A stretch of 64,000 nt of DNA, from positions 682,001-746,000 of the forward strand of contig CM049995.1 of NCBI GenBank assembly GCA_016630955.3, read 5' to 3'. Below are positions 1-11,250 of the stretch, piece after piece; within the stretch, counting starts at the first letter, position 1, and each line of letters opens with the position of its first letter. This DNA is from Didymella arachidicola (lineage: Eukaryota > Ascomycota > Dothideomycetes > Pleosporales > Didymellaceae). A program made the translations under genes and the position numbers. The notes beneath the pieces were generated by a model. The model was not told the origin of the DNA and did not search any database. It saw only the letters and a program-made list of their open reading frames with translations.

Positions 1-5
1 CGAAA

Positions 6-1070
6 ATGCTCGACATCCACAAACCCCCCTCCTCCCCCCAGAAAACCCTCTTCACCCACTCCCTCCTCCCCCCCTACATCTCCCCCACGCACCCCCCCAC
101 CAAAAAACACCCCTTCACCACCTTCCTCACGCACCCACAAACCCACACCCTCTCCCTCATCCTCCCCGCCGCCCTCTTGGCCCACATACAAACTCACCTC
201 CCCCGCCTCACATACGCCCGCGTCCATCTATCCCTCACCGACATCTTATCCGACGAGTTTCTCGACGCACATGTGCGGCACGGCTCTACTTTTCTGCTCA
301 GCGAGGGCGAGACCAGGATGGAGATTGTAGGGGCCGTGTTGGCGATTGAAATGGATAGGGGGGTTTATGAGCGGGCGGGGTTGGTTGGGCGGGCTGTTGA
401 GGATGGGGGGAGGAAACATCAGGGAGGGAGGTGGAGGGTTGAATACGATCTCAGGGGGGGTGGGATGAGGAAGGGGAGGAAGGGGTTTGAGAGGTTGAGG
501 TGGGCGGCGGGTGAGGTTTTGGGGGGGCGGAGGGCATGGGTTTTTAGCGGTGGGGAGGAGGGGTTTGGGGGGGAGGTGCTGGGAAGGTTTAAGCCGGAGG
601 TGGTGCAGGTGCAGGCGGAGGTTACTGCGATGGAGGGTGTGAGTGGGCCGAGGCTGGATGGGAGGGGTGCGGTGTACGCGCAGGAGGAGTCGCTGGCGTT
701 GTTGGAGTGGCTGGATATGATCAATCTCGGATCCAAGCAAGTCACGCACGGAAGCGATACAGACGGCTATTTGTGCAGGTACGACGTCCCTGACTTCGGA
801 CTCGGTGTTGAGACGAGCGAGTTTGTGAGGGTGAGGTGGAGCGGGTTCATCACGCCGGACTTCGTTAGGGATATGTTTCTGGGAGTGTGGAAGGAGGGGT
901 TCAAGGCGAAGAGGAGGAACGGCAATGAAGACGCAACGGACCCCCCACACGACGAACAGAATAAAGGACCTTGGTTCTCGATGAGCGCGCAGGCTTTCGG
1001 CGGGAAGAAGGCATGGTTGCTCATGCAGTTTGCGAACCGCGAGACGCTGGTCTGGGAGGTTCAGTCTTGA
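6..1070 (+). CDS. RPP40: Ribonuclease P/MRP 40 kDa subunit (Rpp40-like)
   Basis: Single-exon ORF of 354 aa starting at an ATG five bases from the window edge; fungal Rpp40 proteins begin in a similar way (M-L-D-x2-K-P), so the start is probably real, but an upstream exon cannot be excluded. Rpp40 is a protein subunit of nuclear RNase P, which trims tRNA 5' ends. What is seen: an N-terminal block with 'HLSLTDILSDEFLD' and 'GSTFLLSEG' (about residues 75-100), a low-complexity Gly/Arg-rich middle (130-190), and a C-terminal block with 'WLDMINLGS', 'SGFITPDFVRDM' and 'PWFSMSAQAFG' ending in a W-E-V motif, matching the order in animal Rpp40. Base composition is odd: about the first 250 bases are C-rich and the next 350 G-rich. 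The nearest recognised neighbour, Sen54, also serves tRNA maturation. Confidence 0.85.
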   Translation: MLDIHKPPSSPQKTLFTHSLLPPYISPTHPPTKKHPFTTFLTHPQTHTLSLILPAALLAHIQTHLPRLTYARVHLSLTDILSDEFLDAHVRHGSTFLLSEGETRMEIVGAVLAIEMDRGVYERAGLVGRAVEDGGRKHQGGRWRVEYDLRGGGMRKGRKGFERLRWAAGEVLGGRRAWVFSGGEEGFGGEVLGRFKPEVVQVQAEVTAMEGVSGPRLDGRGAVYAQEESLALLEWLDMINLGSKQVTHGSDTDGYLCRYDVPDFGLGVETSEFVRVRWSGFITPDFVRDMFLGVWKEGFKAKRRNGNEDATDPPHDEQNKGPWFSMSAQAFGGKKAWLLMQFANRETLVWEVQS

Positions 1071-1188
1071 AAACGCAGACAGCTCTCAACAACCCCCGGG
1101 TCTCGCATCGAGGATTCGGACAGCAGATCCGTGGACAAACCCGTGGCACCCGTCGCAGAATCTCTCACACCGAAACCCTCCAATCCGA

Positions 1189-1654
1189 AAATGACTCCGC
1201 GCTTAAGCGCACCCAAGTCGAGCTCGTACGCACGACCACCACCACTCCAACGAACCCTCGAGCGTCTCCGCTCCTATCCCTACACATCTCCCAGCCCATC
1301 AAAAACCCTCCCCCATCCCAAACACCCTCCATCCAACCCTCGAACAAGCCAGCGCCACGCCTCATCTTCGATTTGATCCAGCCGAGGCCGCATCCTCAAG
1401 AGACCTACTTCACTTTCCGCACTTCCCGCACTGGGCGTGCCATGGCGTCACGCGAGACAGCGCGTTTCGTTCCGTGGGTCCTTACGCTGCTCAGGCGGTA
1501 TACTCCGTCACGATCTAGTTGGAGGATGGTTTACGCATCAGACACACAGTCCAACAAGCTCCTCGGTACGTCGACAAGAGTTCTCGTATCGCGTTTTTTT
1601 TCTCGCCGAGGCTTGGGCGTGGTGGTCGAGTACAAAGTGAGTGCGGCTACAAAT
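1189..1654 (+). pseudogene. Frame-broken coding-like stretch, unrecognised
   Basis: Not recognised. Two frames look protein-like in succession. One starts at an ATG at 1189 (MTPRLSAPKSSSYARPPP). A second, open from 1207, reads through 'LRFDPAEAASSRDLLHFPHF' and 'WACHGVTRDSAFRSVGPYAA', then hits a TAG at 1516-1518, and continues in frame with 'LEDGLRIRHTV' and 'FSPRLGRGGRVQ' to a TGA at 1652-1654. The continuation after the TAG has the same character as the part before it. That suggests one former gene with a frameshift and a nonsense codon, or a gene with splicing I could not resolve (a GTGAGT donor-like site lies near 1637). It starts about 120 bp after the Rpp40 stop. Confidence 0.3.
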
Positions 1655-2230
1655 GAGTCTCCCGGGTTCTGCGCGTGCTGAGGTATTGCGGGGTTGGGGG
1701 TGCCAAGGGGAGACGAGGTGGGTTGGAAGTGAGATGGGGATGGGAAGGGAGATGGTGCTGGTGCGAGCGGTTTGAGGCGTTGGATGTCAATGTGGAATTC
1801 GGTTGGAAACAAAGGAGGTTTGGATCAAGTGTAGGCTCGTGGGCTTGGGTGAAAGATATTCTACGGGTGAAGTTGAATACTATGGATCGAATTCCAAGAC
1901 TAGGTCTCTAGTAGAAAAGCTTAGCTGAGATATGTGCTGATTGGAAGGCTCGCTGGTATGATATGAGGAGCGTTCAGGCTTGCAGTACGAGGTATGCTTT
2001 CTGATGGGCAAGATCGGGGTATCTGTCGCAGCAACGTATGGTCCCACACTCGGAGTCTGCGATATATGTTCCTTCCCTACCTGTTCACGGTACATATCCG
2101 CGACGAGTGCGCCGACTGTCACGGCAAGGAGTTGACCTGTGACACCGACTACACTCGCCTTTCAGGTCGCCGATCCACCCTTTATCCACCCTCGAGCGTT
2201 ACCAAGCCACCAACCCGTACAACTCCTACC
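1655..2230. other. Intergenic, no gene seen
   Basis: About 580 bp between the broken stretch and the 3' end of SEN54. Only short ORFs without family resemblance; no clear repeat. Confidence 0.5.
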
Positions 2231-3552
2231 TCATCCCCGTCCCCGTCCCCTCCCCCTCCCACGGCCCCGCCCCCCACCTCTCCCCCTACCGCCCTTGCCC
2301 CTCGCCCCAGCATTTGTGCGCTCGTAGATCTTAACATCGTCAAACGCCGCGTCAGCAACGCGGAGATAACTAGGTATACCGTTATCAACAACAGCAAGAA
2401 CGACGTTCCTCCGCCCGTGCTTCAGCTTCTGGAAGTGGTTTGCGCCGGGCTTGGGTGGGTCCTCTGGGACCTGTGCGAACAAGTCGTTGAGCTGGGCGCT
2501 TGTGGGGATCGGCGTCTCGCGCGCGTTGATGACGCAGATGCGGAAGTCGGGGGCGCCGCGCTGGGTTTTGCGAAATCCGGATGTGGTTCTGTACACGTCG
2601 AAGTGGACGCGGAATGGGTTCTCGGCGGCAGGGGGGAGCGTGAATGTTGGGGTTGCGTTGCGGTTGTGCATGGGGATGATTTGTGTTAGTCTGAACATGT
2701 CGGCGTAGCTCCTGTATAGCCCGGGCTTGATGAGCGGGCCGAAGGAGAGGTTCTCGGGCGCGATAGTGTAGGTGGGCTGGCTGATGCGGCGCCAGATCTC
2801 GGAGAAGAATCGTGTGAAGAGGCCTGGGCCTGATTTTGCTGCATCCTGCGCGCTGGAGTCTCGAGCCAGAAGCTCGCCGCGGTCCTCGTCCCATGTGCCT
2901 GTGCGGAAGACGACGTATCCGGATCTCTTCAGCCCTGCGTACACGTTGTACATCTCAAGTGTCAGTTTCCCGCCCAAGCCTTCTTCGTAGCCAATGAACG
3001 CCGCATATGCTGCCTGTAAGCTCATGGGCGCGCCTTCTTCTGTCTTGTACTTCTGCTCATCGCCTTCGTCCTTTCTCACGGGCCATCTGCAGTCCAGACT
3101 TCCTCGCTCGATCATGAATAACGCTTCTTCTGGGAGTAGCCATTCCTTTCCGCCCTTTGACCGCCCAATCGTTTGAAAATGCTGCGACTTGACTTTTTCG
3201 ACGCAGACTGTGTTTGTTTCGGGATGGTATTGCGCTAGGATGTGGTTCTTTTGGGTGTGCGTTCGCTGCCAGGAAAGGACGCCGTGCATGGCCCGCCGTG
3301 AGGCTTCGAGGGTGTCGAGTTGTAGATTCGTCGAATGCGATTCGAAGTCCTTCTCTCCACGCTTGGGCAGACTCAGATGCGCCACATCATGGCCGTCTCT
3401 GTGGTGCGTCAGTCAGCTTCCTTGCGGCGTCTACTTCTTCGCGCGTACATTAGTTTGTCGAGGAAGCGGTAGTCTTGCGCTTCCTCTGTGGGATCATGTT
3501 CGGCTTCATTCTGCGCCCCCAAGTGCGAGACATCTTCGTCCGCGTCAGCCAT
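2231..3552 (-). CDS. SEN54: tRNA-splicing endonuclease subunit Sen54
   Basis: Two exons: 3449-3552 and 2231-3398, with a 50-bp intron (3399-3448, GTACGC...CACAG). Joining restores 'FLDKLIDGHDVAHLSLPKRG', in which LP-x-RGEKDFE is the typical Sen54 start; total 423 aa. Sen54 is a structural subunit of the heterotetrameric enzyme (Sen2, Sen34, Sen15, Sen54) that cuts introns out of pre-tRNA. The N-terminal Sen54 domain is clear: W-Q-R about residue 75, and 'LLPEEALFMIERGSLDCRW' about 120-140, the family signature. The C-terminal half ends with 'NVVLAVVDNGIPSYLRVADA', the nuclease-like fold that is non-catalytic in this subunit. An unusual tail of RG/GGR repeats (last 25 or so residues) follows and suggests RNA contact or arginine methylation (inference). 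Confidence 0.9.
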
Positions 3553-6290
3553 GATGATTGTGTGGGAAGTGTTGGCGATCCAGCTGGAGAATTAAACATC
3601 ACGAACTTTGGAGCTATGACTCGCGTGCATAGGGCTGGCTCGCTATCGATAAGGCAGCACGGCGTGGCAGCAGGAGCCATTGTGCACCTCATACTCAGTG
3701 CGGAATGTATCGAACATCTCGGCCTGGACGGAGAGTTGTATTGTGTACGCTCCCAGCTCCATGCCCAGCTGCTCTTCAAAATGACGTGGTACGCCTACTG
3801 CAGCACGTGAGGATCTTGTACATCGTCGCGCGAGACATTTGTTCGGTAAACATACAGAGGTCCTGAGGCAGGTACAGACATTGGTCGCTTGCTAGTGAAG
3901 CATCCGAATCTCCCTGCATCCACGGTCGAGAGACGAGTGAGCTCAGCTGCATCTCCATGCACTAGTCTGTGCACCTGACGACCGTCCTACGCTTACGTAG
4001 TCAAGACAACAGCAACTACATGGACTGAAGAGCGTTTGGGTATTCTCCACAAGCTTGCAAGCAAGCAACCATTCATGCCCAACACAGTCCCGAACTTGTG
4101 GCGCTATATTCCCCTTCAAGACGCTTCCGTCCGGTTACACGGATCGATCCGTCTCGAGCGACGCTCCGCCGGTTGAACAGGGCTGATCAACATCCGTTTA
4201 GACGTGGATATGCTTCTGAAGCGCTCCGCAGGTTCATCAGAATGTTCGGTAACCTTGTAATTACCCAATCGCGTCATGGACGGTTGATTCGGCAAGGCTA
4301 TATCAGCGCCCACGGTTCGTCTATCGGTGGCACGGCTCCGTCGGCAACTCTAAAAGAACGTCAACACTTGTCAGCCATTGCAAATCTTTCCCTAGGATCC
4401 CAACTTATTCTCACACCATCACAGAAACCCCGAACGTGACCCATCTTGAACGCAACCTGTGGACACCGCCCATACACGCGCTGCCTCATCACTGGCGAAG
4501 CGTTGTCCTGCACCGAAGATCGCAGACGATGTTCATAACCACTTCCTCCTGGAGGTCAATCGAAGCTATACGAGAGCGATGCCATGGCCGCATTTGATTG
4601 TGCGAAGAACAGCAAAACAGCAAAGAGAGCAAGTTGGATTGGGGACAATAAGCGTGTCCAGGTCGATATCGCGTCTGGAAAAGAGACTACCGGTCTTCTA
4701 GCCGTCATCGACACTCAGCGCAATGACAACTAAGCCGGGCCGCATAATCGGGGTCAATAAGCCGTACCTCAACGCGAGATGTTGGATTGCTGATGGTGTT
4801 CGCTATCGAAGGATTACCATCAGCCAGCTGTGGCTTGTTCCTGTGCCACTCTCCAGCCACTAATACCAACGCATTGTCAAGAAGTTTCATGATGTCGCAA
4901 ACAAGCGAGAACTCGGCAGTCGCAATCGCACCTGATCAGAGCATACCCCTACAGTTTCGTCGGGCCTAGAGTTGCTCTGTTGGCAGCCCATGATTTCACT
5001 GACCGCTCCTGCTGCCATGGTTGACGAGGCGGAAAAACACTCATACCCGCACGTCGCACGACTCATGTTGTGGAAATGGCCTCGCACGACTGACTTTCAT
5101 CTTCAAGATGAATCCGCGTCATCAGGATATTCTAGAATAGATCTGGAGTTCTTCCGTGCATTCCAACGTCACGTCTGATATTCGGATCATCGCTCGAGGC
5201 CCGCTTCTGGTCGAAACAACCTCAGACTCCACTCAGTTGATGAGGCCGCGTAGAGCAACCACCAGGCGAAATAATATTGGCCGATCCGAAGGGGTCGCAT
5301 CGAGTCAAAACGTTGGTAGGGGGCCGGGGTGGAGAAAAAACAAGCCTTCTGCCGCGGACAGTGTGGATGGCCAAGACCTTGGCACCTTTTGTCTGTAACG
5401 TGCGTTCTCCACCTCTCGATCTCCTGAGCGAATCGCTGCACGACCGAACTGCTCACCGGCCTGATTGAAACAGTGCTCTGATCTAGTAGTGGCCTAGGAG
5501 AGACTGCGCATGATCGCTCACACAGTGAATGGGGCCTGCCTTACGCGTTGCATCGGAAGCCAGAGTTCGACTTGCCTATCTTCACCTGCTGTAGAACCAG
5601 CCCCGTTACAAGCGGAGCATGACGATGCTGATCCCATTCCGATAAGCGAACCCTGTTTATCGAATCAGTCGGTACTGCAATGGTTTCGAGTTCCGATGAA
5701 CCGAGTCCGAGAGCGTCAATCTATTGCAAGAACGCTATTCATGTGCAGCTATAGCCATGCGCAACTATGGCCATGCCGTCTATTCATGCCTCGCTCGAAC
5801 TGTCTGCCGATCCGCGGTCTGGCCTAGTCTGATCTAAAGACCGGGTGACAGGCGTCGCTACGGCATCAAAGCCGCTGACATTTTCATGCGCAACACCAAC
5901 AACAAAGTTTGACATATTGCTGCTCAACCAAATTCATTAGGGCGAAATCTTCACTAATTAATTGTGAGGTGACCATCTGCAATGAGATGTAGTCGGAATC
6001 TAGCCAGTATAGAGAATTCCAGGCAAAAGTTGCTGGTTCCTGGAGTTGGGGCTACCCCAGTGCGTCCCGTTTCGAAAGAAATGAGCACGGTTTCGCGCGT
6101 GAACTCCCTCGAGACGCCTCGATCAACCCTCACCTTTCCCTGATTGGGTAATATAGACTGTTTCACATCGCTCTTGGCATCGCGGGAAAGCTTCGCGTCC
6201 AATGCTTACTTTATCTGCGGCGCAAGGATCCCATTTGCATGACTTTGGCAGTATCCGAAGACCATGATATGTCCCCACCCCAGATGTATT
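3553..6290. other. Gene-poor 2.7 kb
   Basis: Upstream of SEN54 and of the pectate lyase gene. Only ORFs of about 60-115 codons, on both strands and without recognisable motifs. No terminal inverted repeat or tRNA was seen. Part must be the SEN54 promoter. Confidence 0.45.
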
Positions 6291-6292
6291 GC

Positions 6293-6470
6293 ACGAGTAT
6301 AAGAGGGACCTATTGCTGCACCCATCAATTCTGTACTCATCATCGAGCCATCAACCATCTCTTCACTTCTCTTCTCTACAGTTGCTTGACGCATACTTTC
6401 GCTACTCAATCCACCCTCATTCTTTGAAATTTTCAATCTTCACCACCAACTTCAACAAACAACCATCAAC
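6293..6470 (+). promoter_or_regulatory. Core promoter and 5' leader of the pectate lyase gene
   Basis: A TATA-like element (AGTATAAGAGG) starts at about 6296, 175 bp before the ATG. It is followed by a long pyrimidine-rich leader and an A-rich, CAACAAACAACCATCAAC-like context directly before the start codon, typical of highly expressed fungal secreted-protein genes. The exact transcription start is inferred. Confidence 0.45.
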
Positions 6471-7340
6471 ATGAAGGCTTCCGTCGCTGCTTCCATCTTG
6501 GCTTTCGCCGCCGTTGCTACTGCCAGCCCATCTTACAAGGCTCCCACCTCTTTCTCCAGTCTCACCAAGCGCGCTGCTATCCCCATTCCCGCCTCCAACG
6601 GCACACAAACCTTCACTGCGCCCAAGGTCATCACTGGCTCCTTTGATGGTGGCCTGAAGACCTACGGCCGTGGTGTCAAATGCACCGGTCAGGCTGAGGG
6701 TGGTGACTCCGACGCCGTCTTCTCGCTCTCCGACGGTGCCACTCTCAAGAACGTGTAAGCAGCACTCCAACCGTCTCACGTTTCACACATGCTAACAAAC
6801 ACTTAGCATCATTGGCGAGGACCAGATTGAAGGTATCCACTGCCAGGGCTCCTGCACTCTCGAGAACGTCTGGTGGGCTGCAGTCTGCGAGGGTAAGTGA
6901 CACGTCGTCTCCTTCGATTCCCATCCGCTGACAATTGTACAGACGCCCTCACTCTCAAGAAGGACGGTGACGCCACCATCACCGGCGGCGGTGCCACCGG
7001 AGCCGAGGACAAGGTGATCCAGCACAACGGCGCCGGAACCGTCACCATCGACGGCTTCCAGGTCGCCGACTTCGGCAAGCTCTACCGCTCCTGCGGAAAC
7101 TGCAAGCAGAGCGCCGAGCGCCACGTCGTGATGAAGAACGTCAAGGCCTCTTCCGGCAAGCTGCTCGTCGGCATCAACCCCAACTTCGGCGACACCGCTA
7201 CCATCGACACCGCTACCTGCGCTACCGGTGTGACGGATATCTGCGAGGAGTTCCAGGGCACCACACCGGGTAACGAGCCCAAGTCGACCCATACTGGTCC
7301 TTCCACTAGCTGCAAGTACACTACCGTCAAGTCTTGCTAA
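6471..7340 (+). CDS. Secreted pectate lyase, polysaccharide lyase family 3
   Basis: Three exons: 6471-6754, 6807-6892 and 6943-7340, with introns of 52 and 50 bp (GTAAGC...GCTAAC...TTAG; GTAAGT...TACAG). The spliced protein is 255 aa, usual for PL3. Pectate lyase cuts de-esterified homogalacturonan by calcium-dependent beta-elimination, outside the cell. What is seen: an N-terminal signal peptide (about residues 1-19, hydrophobic core ending ATA-SP), then a KR dipeptide near residue 36 that could be a Kex2-type processing site. The PL3 core has '[20 protein letters not shown]', '[19 protein letters not shown]' and '[12 protein letters not shown]', and many cysteines suited to disulfides. This fits a plant-associated or saprotrophic lifestyle. 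The gene is intact. Confidence 0.93.
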
Positions 7341-10300
7341 GCAGCTAGCTTCAGACTCTAGGCACCTGGAAATAGTCTCATAGCACGTAAAAGTTGGTGA
7401 TTGGATATCATAGCGCAGGCGCGTCATTCTTTTCTTGTAGAGACTTTGAAGCAGACTTTGTATCAATGAAAACAAACCAATGAAAATGGTTTCCATAACT
7501 CTCGCCTTCTCCTGGCTCACTGTGATCATGGCTGCTCGTTTCATATCGGCCTTGAGTTTGGACTCATCTAACGTAACCTCTCAGCCTTTCCTATCTCTCT
7601 TCTTTCGTGTCCAACTCCTTAACATAAAATCCGACTACTCGGACAGGAAAAGGCTCTCTGGGTCTTCTGGATCAAACGGGCGAGACCTTCGCGAGCCAGT
7701 GTGCTGCTCGAACTCGGCAACCACCTCAGACGTAACCTCGCGAAGCGCTCCAGAATACGCTCAAAGTCGCTCTCCGTGAGCGGCAGGGCATTCAGAACTT
7801 TTCCAATGTGGGTCTCCTCTATGCCATCGCCTTCCCTCCGGATCTTCAGCATCAGACACCGCAGAAAAGGCACTGGACTCTTCGTCAGACCCCACGCGCC
7901 CGTTGGCGGCTTGATGAATCCACACGCAGTGACTTCCTGTTCGGCTGTCGGTGCGGTCTGGAGCAGGCCAGGAGCTTGACAGAGATGTGAGTATCCCTCA
8001 CACGAGTCGAGGTACAGGCTACCGGAGAAGAGGTTCAGCTGCAGCTTCAGGTCCTGAGTTAGGAACGAAGCGACGAATGGCTTGCCTACATTCCACAGAT
8101 CGAGCTTGTTGAGACTGGCGAAGCCAGAGTTGTGGCGGGGTGCGAATAAATGCAATGTCACTTTCTTTGAGCTTGCGATGATGGGGAGCACAAGGTTTGC
8201 TTCGTACGGGCTGAAAAATACCAAGTGCTTGATAGTCTTCATGCGGCCAGTTTCTGGGACAGAGATAACGTATTGGATAGGCCTTAGGTACGGGTTGAGC
8301 AGATCTGATTTCCCATGAGTCGAGACTGTATGCTGGAAGTCGGTCGTGACGAGTAGGTCAGAAAGGAATGCCTTTATGTTGTATAGTTTAGCCGAACTGG
8401 TGCGACGTAGAGACTTGAAGGCTCCCTGAAAGATGTTTGAGGATGCCTTGAGGGCTCCTGCCAGCGCCAACTTCTCGACATCTGCATGCAATTCGTGTTC
8501 GGCCGCTTTCACCTTCGGTGGGCGCTCGACTTGACGTTCTTGTTGAATCTCTGGGCTGAGTTCACGCTGCGTCTATTAGTACTACATCGGTAAAAGAGCG
8601 TTGGGAAACTTTACCTCTTGCTCTTCGCTCAGACTTGCTAGGCTGAGACTAGGTGCCTGGAAGTTCCGGCATTGCGTTATGATCTTCGCAATGTTTTCGT
8701 TCGTCTCGTCCTAGTCTGCGAATTGGGTTGTGGTCTCAGCTTGTGGACAATAACGAACTTCCAACGTTTGCGCTTCGACCTTCAAGAAAGACTCTGCTTG
8801 CGCTTTGGTCGTGATCCCGCCACCCAGAAGGCTCTTTTGTGTCTCGAATCGGTGCCCTTGAACAGCCCACAGAGGCATGCTGCGACGGAGATCATCCCAT
8901 GTCTCACCAATAGTCCAACAAATAGTGTCTTCGACTTCGATCTGAGAACCAACAGGCTTCTTGTTACGTTCCAGAATCCGCATCTGAACATCTTCCGGAA
9001 TCATGAAACACACCGATTGGCCTTTGCCTAGCTTTTGGAGCCGCATACATGCTGGGTCTCTTTAGTACTGACGTGTCAGTGTAAGATGATAAGAACATAC
9101 CTTGAGCCAGTCGGTCCTTCGTCAAACCAGCGCCTAACGTAACTGCAGCCCTATAATTCCGAGGAAGCTTAAGATCTGTACCGCGTGTGTGCGCTTCATC
9201 CAGATAAGCGAGGCATTGGCCCAGTTGCTTCGCGAATGGTGATGTGTGGAACGACTCCGTGCGTCCTGCACGATCCAACACCAAGAGTTCCTCCTCTTCA
9301 AAGAAGACTACCGCTCCAACGTCCTCCCGTTGATTCATTCTCAACCACAAAGCTGCTACCTCTTTGTTGCTGAGATCGAGTACCTGGGCGCCGACGTCAA
9401 GCAAGACTCGAATAGTCCTCTCTCGATCCTGTTCAGTCTGCTGCAGAAGTCGCTCGGCGTCCGACACGTTGATGTCGGTCACCGGTAACATCTGTTCGAT
9501 GGATGTCTCTTCCTGCAGCAGATGGCCTAACACTTCTGCATTCGTGTGCCTCTGAGTGACGAGGTCGAGTTGCTTGACGCCCAGAGGAAGAACATAGTAT
9601 CATTCGTTCCACTGAACCCTACTGTAGGCTGAGTCTTCTCGGCACCCAAATCCCATCCAGATGCTGATAGCTTTAACGGGAACTCTTTCCATTCCTTCTT
9701 GAAGCAAAAGTGGGAGAGGTAGTAGTCGATGATACCCTTGGAATACTGCAACGCAGGGAAGATCTTCGTGATGCACATTATGCGGTCCATGATGCTGATG
9801 CCAGACAGTTGACGGAAGGGCGTGGGAAGTTCTGGGGAAGCATGGGCAACCCACTCGCTGTACTGTATGGCGGCCTGTTCTGACTTCAGGACATGCTCAA
9901 ATGCCTCGAATAGATAATCATCCGAGAGGCTTTCATAGTAATATGAAAGACAGGTGGGAATGATGACAACGTCTGGGTGCGAGAATTCCGATCTCAGAGA
10001 AGGGCTGTCCTTCGATCTATATGGTACTGCAGTCTTGATGGATGGGATCCGTGCAGTGTCAAGACCGTAGTTCACTCGCCACCGTTTCGAACCGAAGGCA
10101 AATGCCAACATGCCCCCTGCGATGAGCCTTCGCAAGAGTAGCAGCGGCTGCATTGTATTTCCAGACCAGAAGCTGCTGCCTTCGACCCCGTAGATTCCTT
10201 CATTGTTCAGCTGCAGAGATGTGATGTAGCGGAAGATCGACCTCTTCAACGTCGGTGATTGACTTCGAAGAGGAAGACCTGTGAGGCTATGCTCAAGGAT

Positions 10301-11250
10301 CTGCTCTGCAAGCAGAGTTGAAAGCCGCTCGGAGGCATCGTGACGCAGGATACGGATCCTTGAAAATCTACCATGTCCACCATGGTGTAAGTGAATGGAC
10401 ACAGGCAGCTCTGCCTTGATCTGTGCGACAATTTTTGGTATGTGACCTAGTATCTCCTGTATGATGACCCAGCGGTCGGGTGAGAATTCTATGGAGCGCT
10501 GTGAGCCCATGATGTAGACTAGCTCGAATCGCGGACTGAAATTCTCGTCACTCTCGTCTACAATGTCGCATGCGACCTGATCGAAGAAATCTTGTGTATC
10601 GCAAAGTGATGCTCCGACCTCGGTTTTACCAATGGCATGAGACTTAATACCCATGAGCCTGAACGAGAGTAGGTGTTCCGGCTGCACCAGCATGATGCCT
10701 CGGTGGTCAATGCAGTCTTGGAATAAGCGCGGATGGCATCCGCATCTTCTTGGCTGAGTCTGAGATCCCTAGAGAATGGAATCTGGTAGATACGGCGGCC
10801 GAGTAGACCACTTAGCTTGGATAGTAGCGTATGCAGCATCTGCTTGCTCTGAGGTTTGCCCACGATGATCCGGACCAACCTGTTGTATGCAAGTTAGCTT
10901 ATGAGATATTTATATGAGGAGAACACTCACTTTTGTTCGTCTGCAAGACGAGCTGCGACGATGGGAACGATCGTGGAGGATTTTCCTCCTCCCATGACTA
11001 ATTGTACTACCGCACTCTTACCATTCTCGAGGTTCCTCATATGAACTGCAATTGCTTCTTGCTCTTTCCAAACCAGAATACCACTCTCGGCTTCGAGGAG
11101 AAGAGTTTCCGGAAACTCTTCCGGGTCCCAATTGATGTGTCCACGGTTACGATACTCTTCAGCCAGTTCAACAGGCTTAGAGGATAGGTCGTTCAACCTC
11201 TGAGCTTGTTGAATATGCGTAACCGTTGTTGTCACGATCGGCCACCTACA

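Noticed and set aside
246..950. 234-codon minus-strand ORF
   Set aside because: Antisense shadow of RPP40 caused by its extreme C/G-rich composition; Pro/His-rich with no motif.
971..1681. 236-codon plus-strand ORF overlapping the end of RPP40
   Set aside because: Overlaps RPP40 in another frame and begins with non-conserved sequence; the neighbouring frame in 1207-1654 looks more protein-like.
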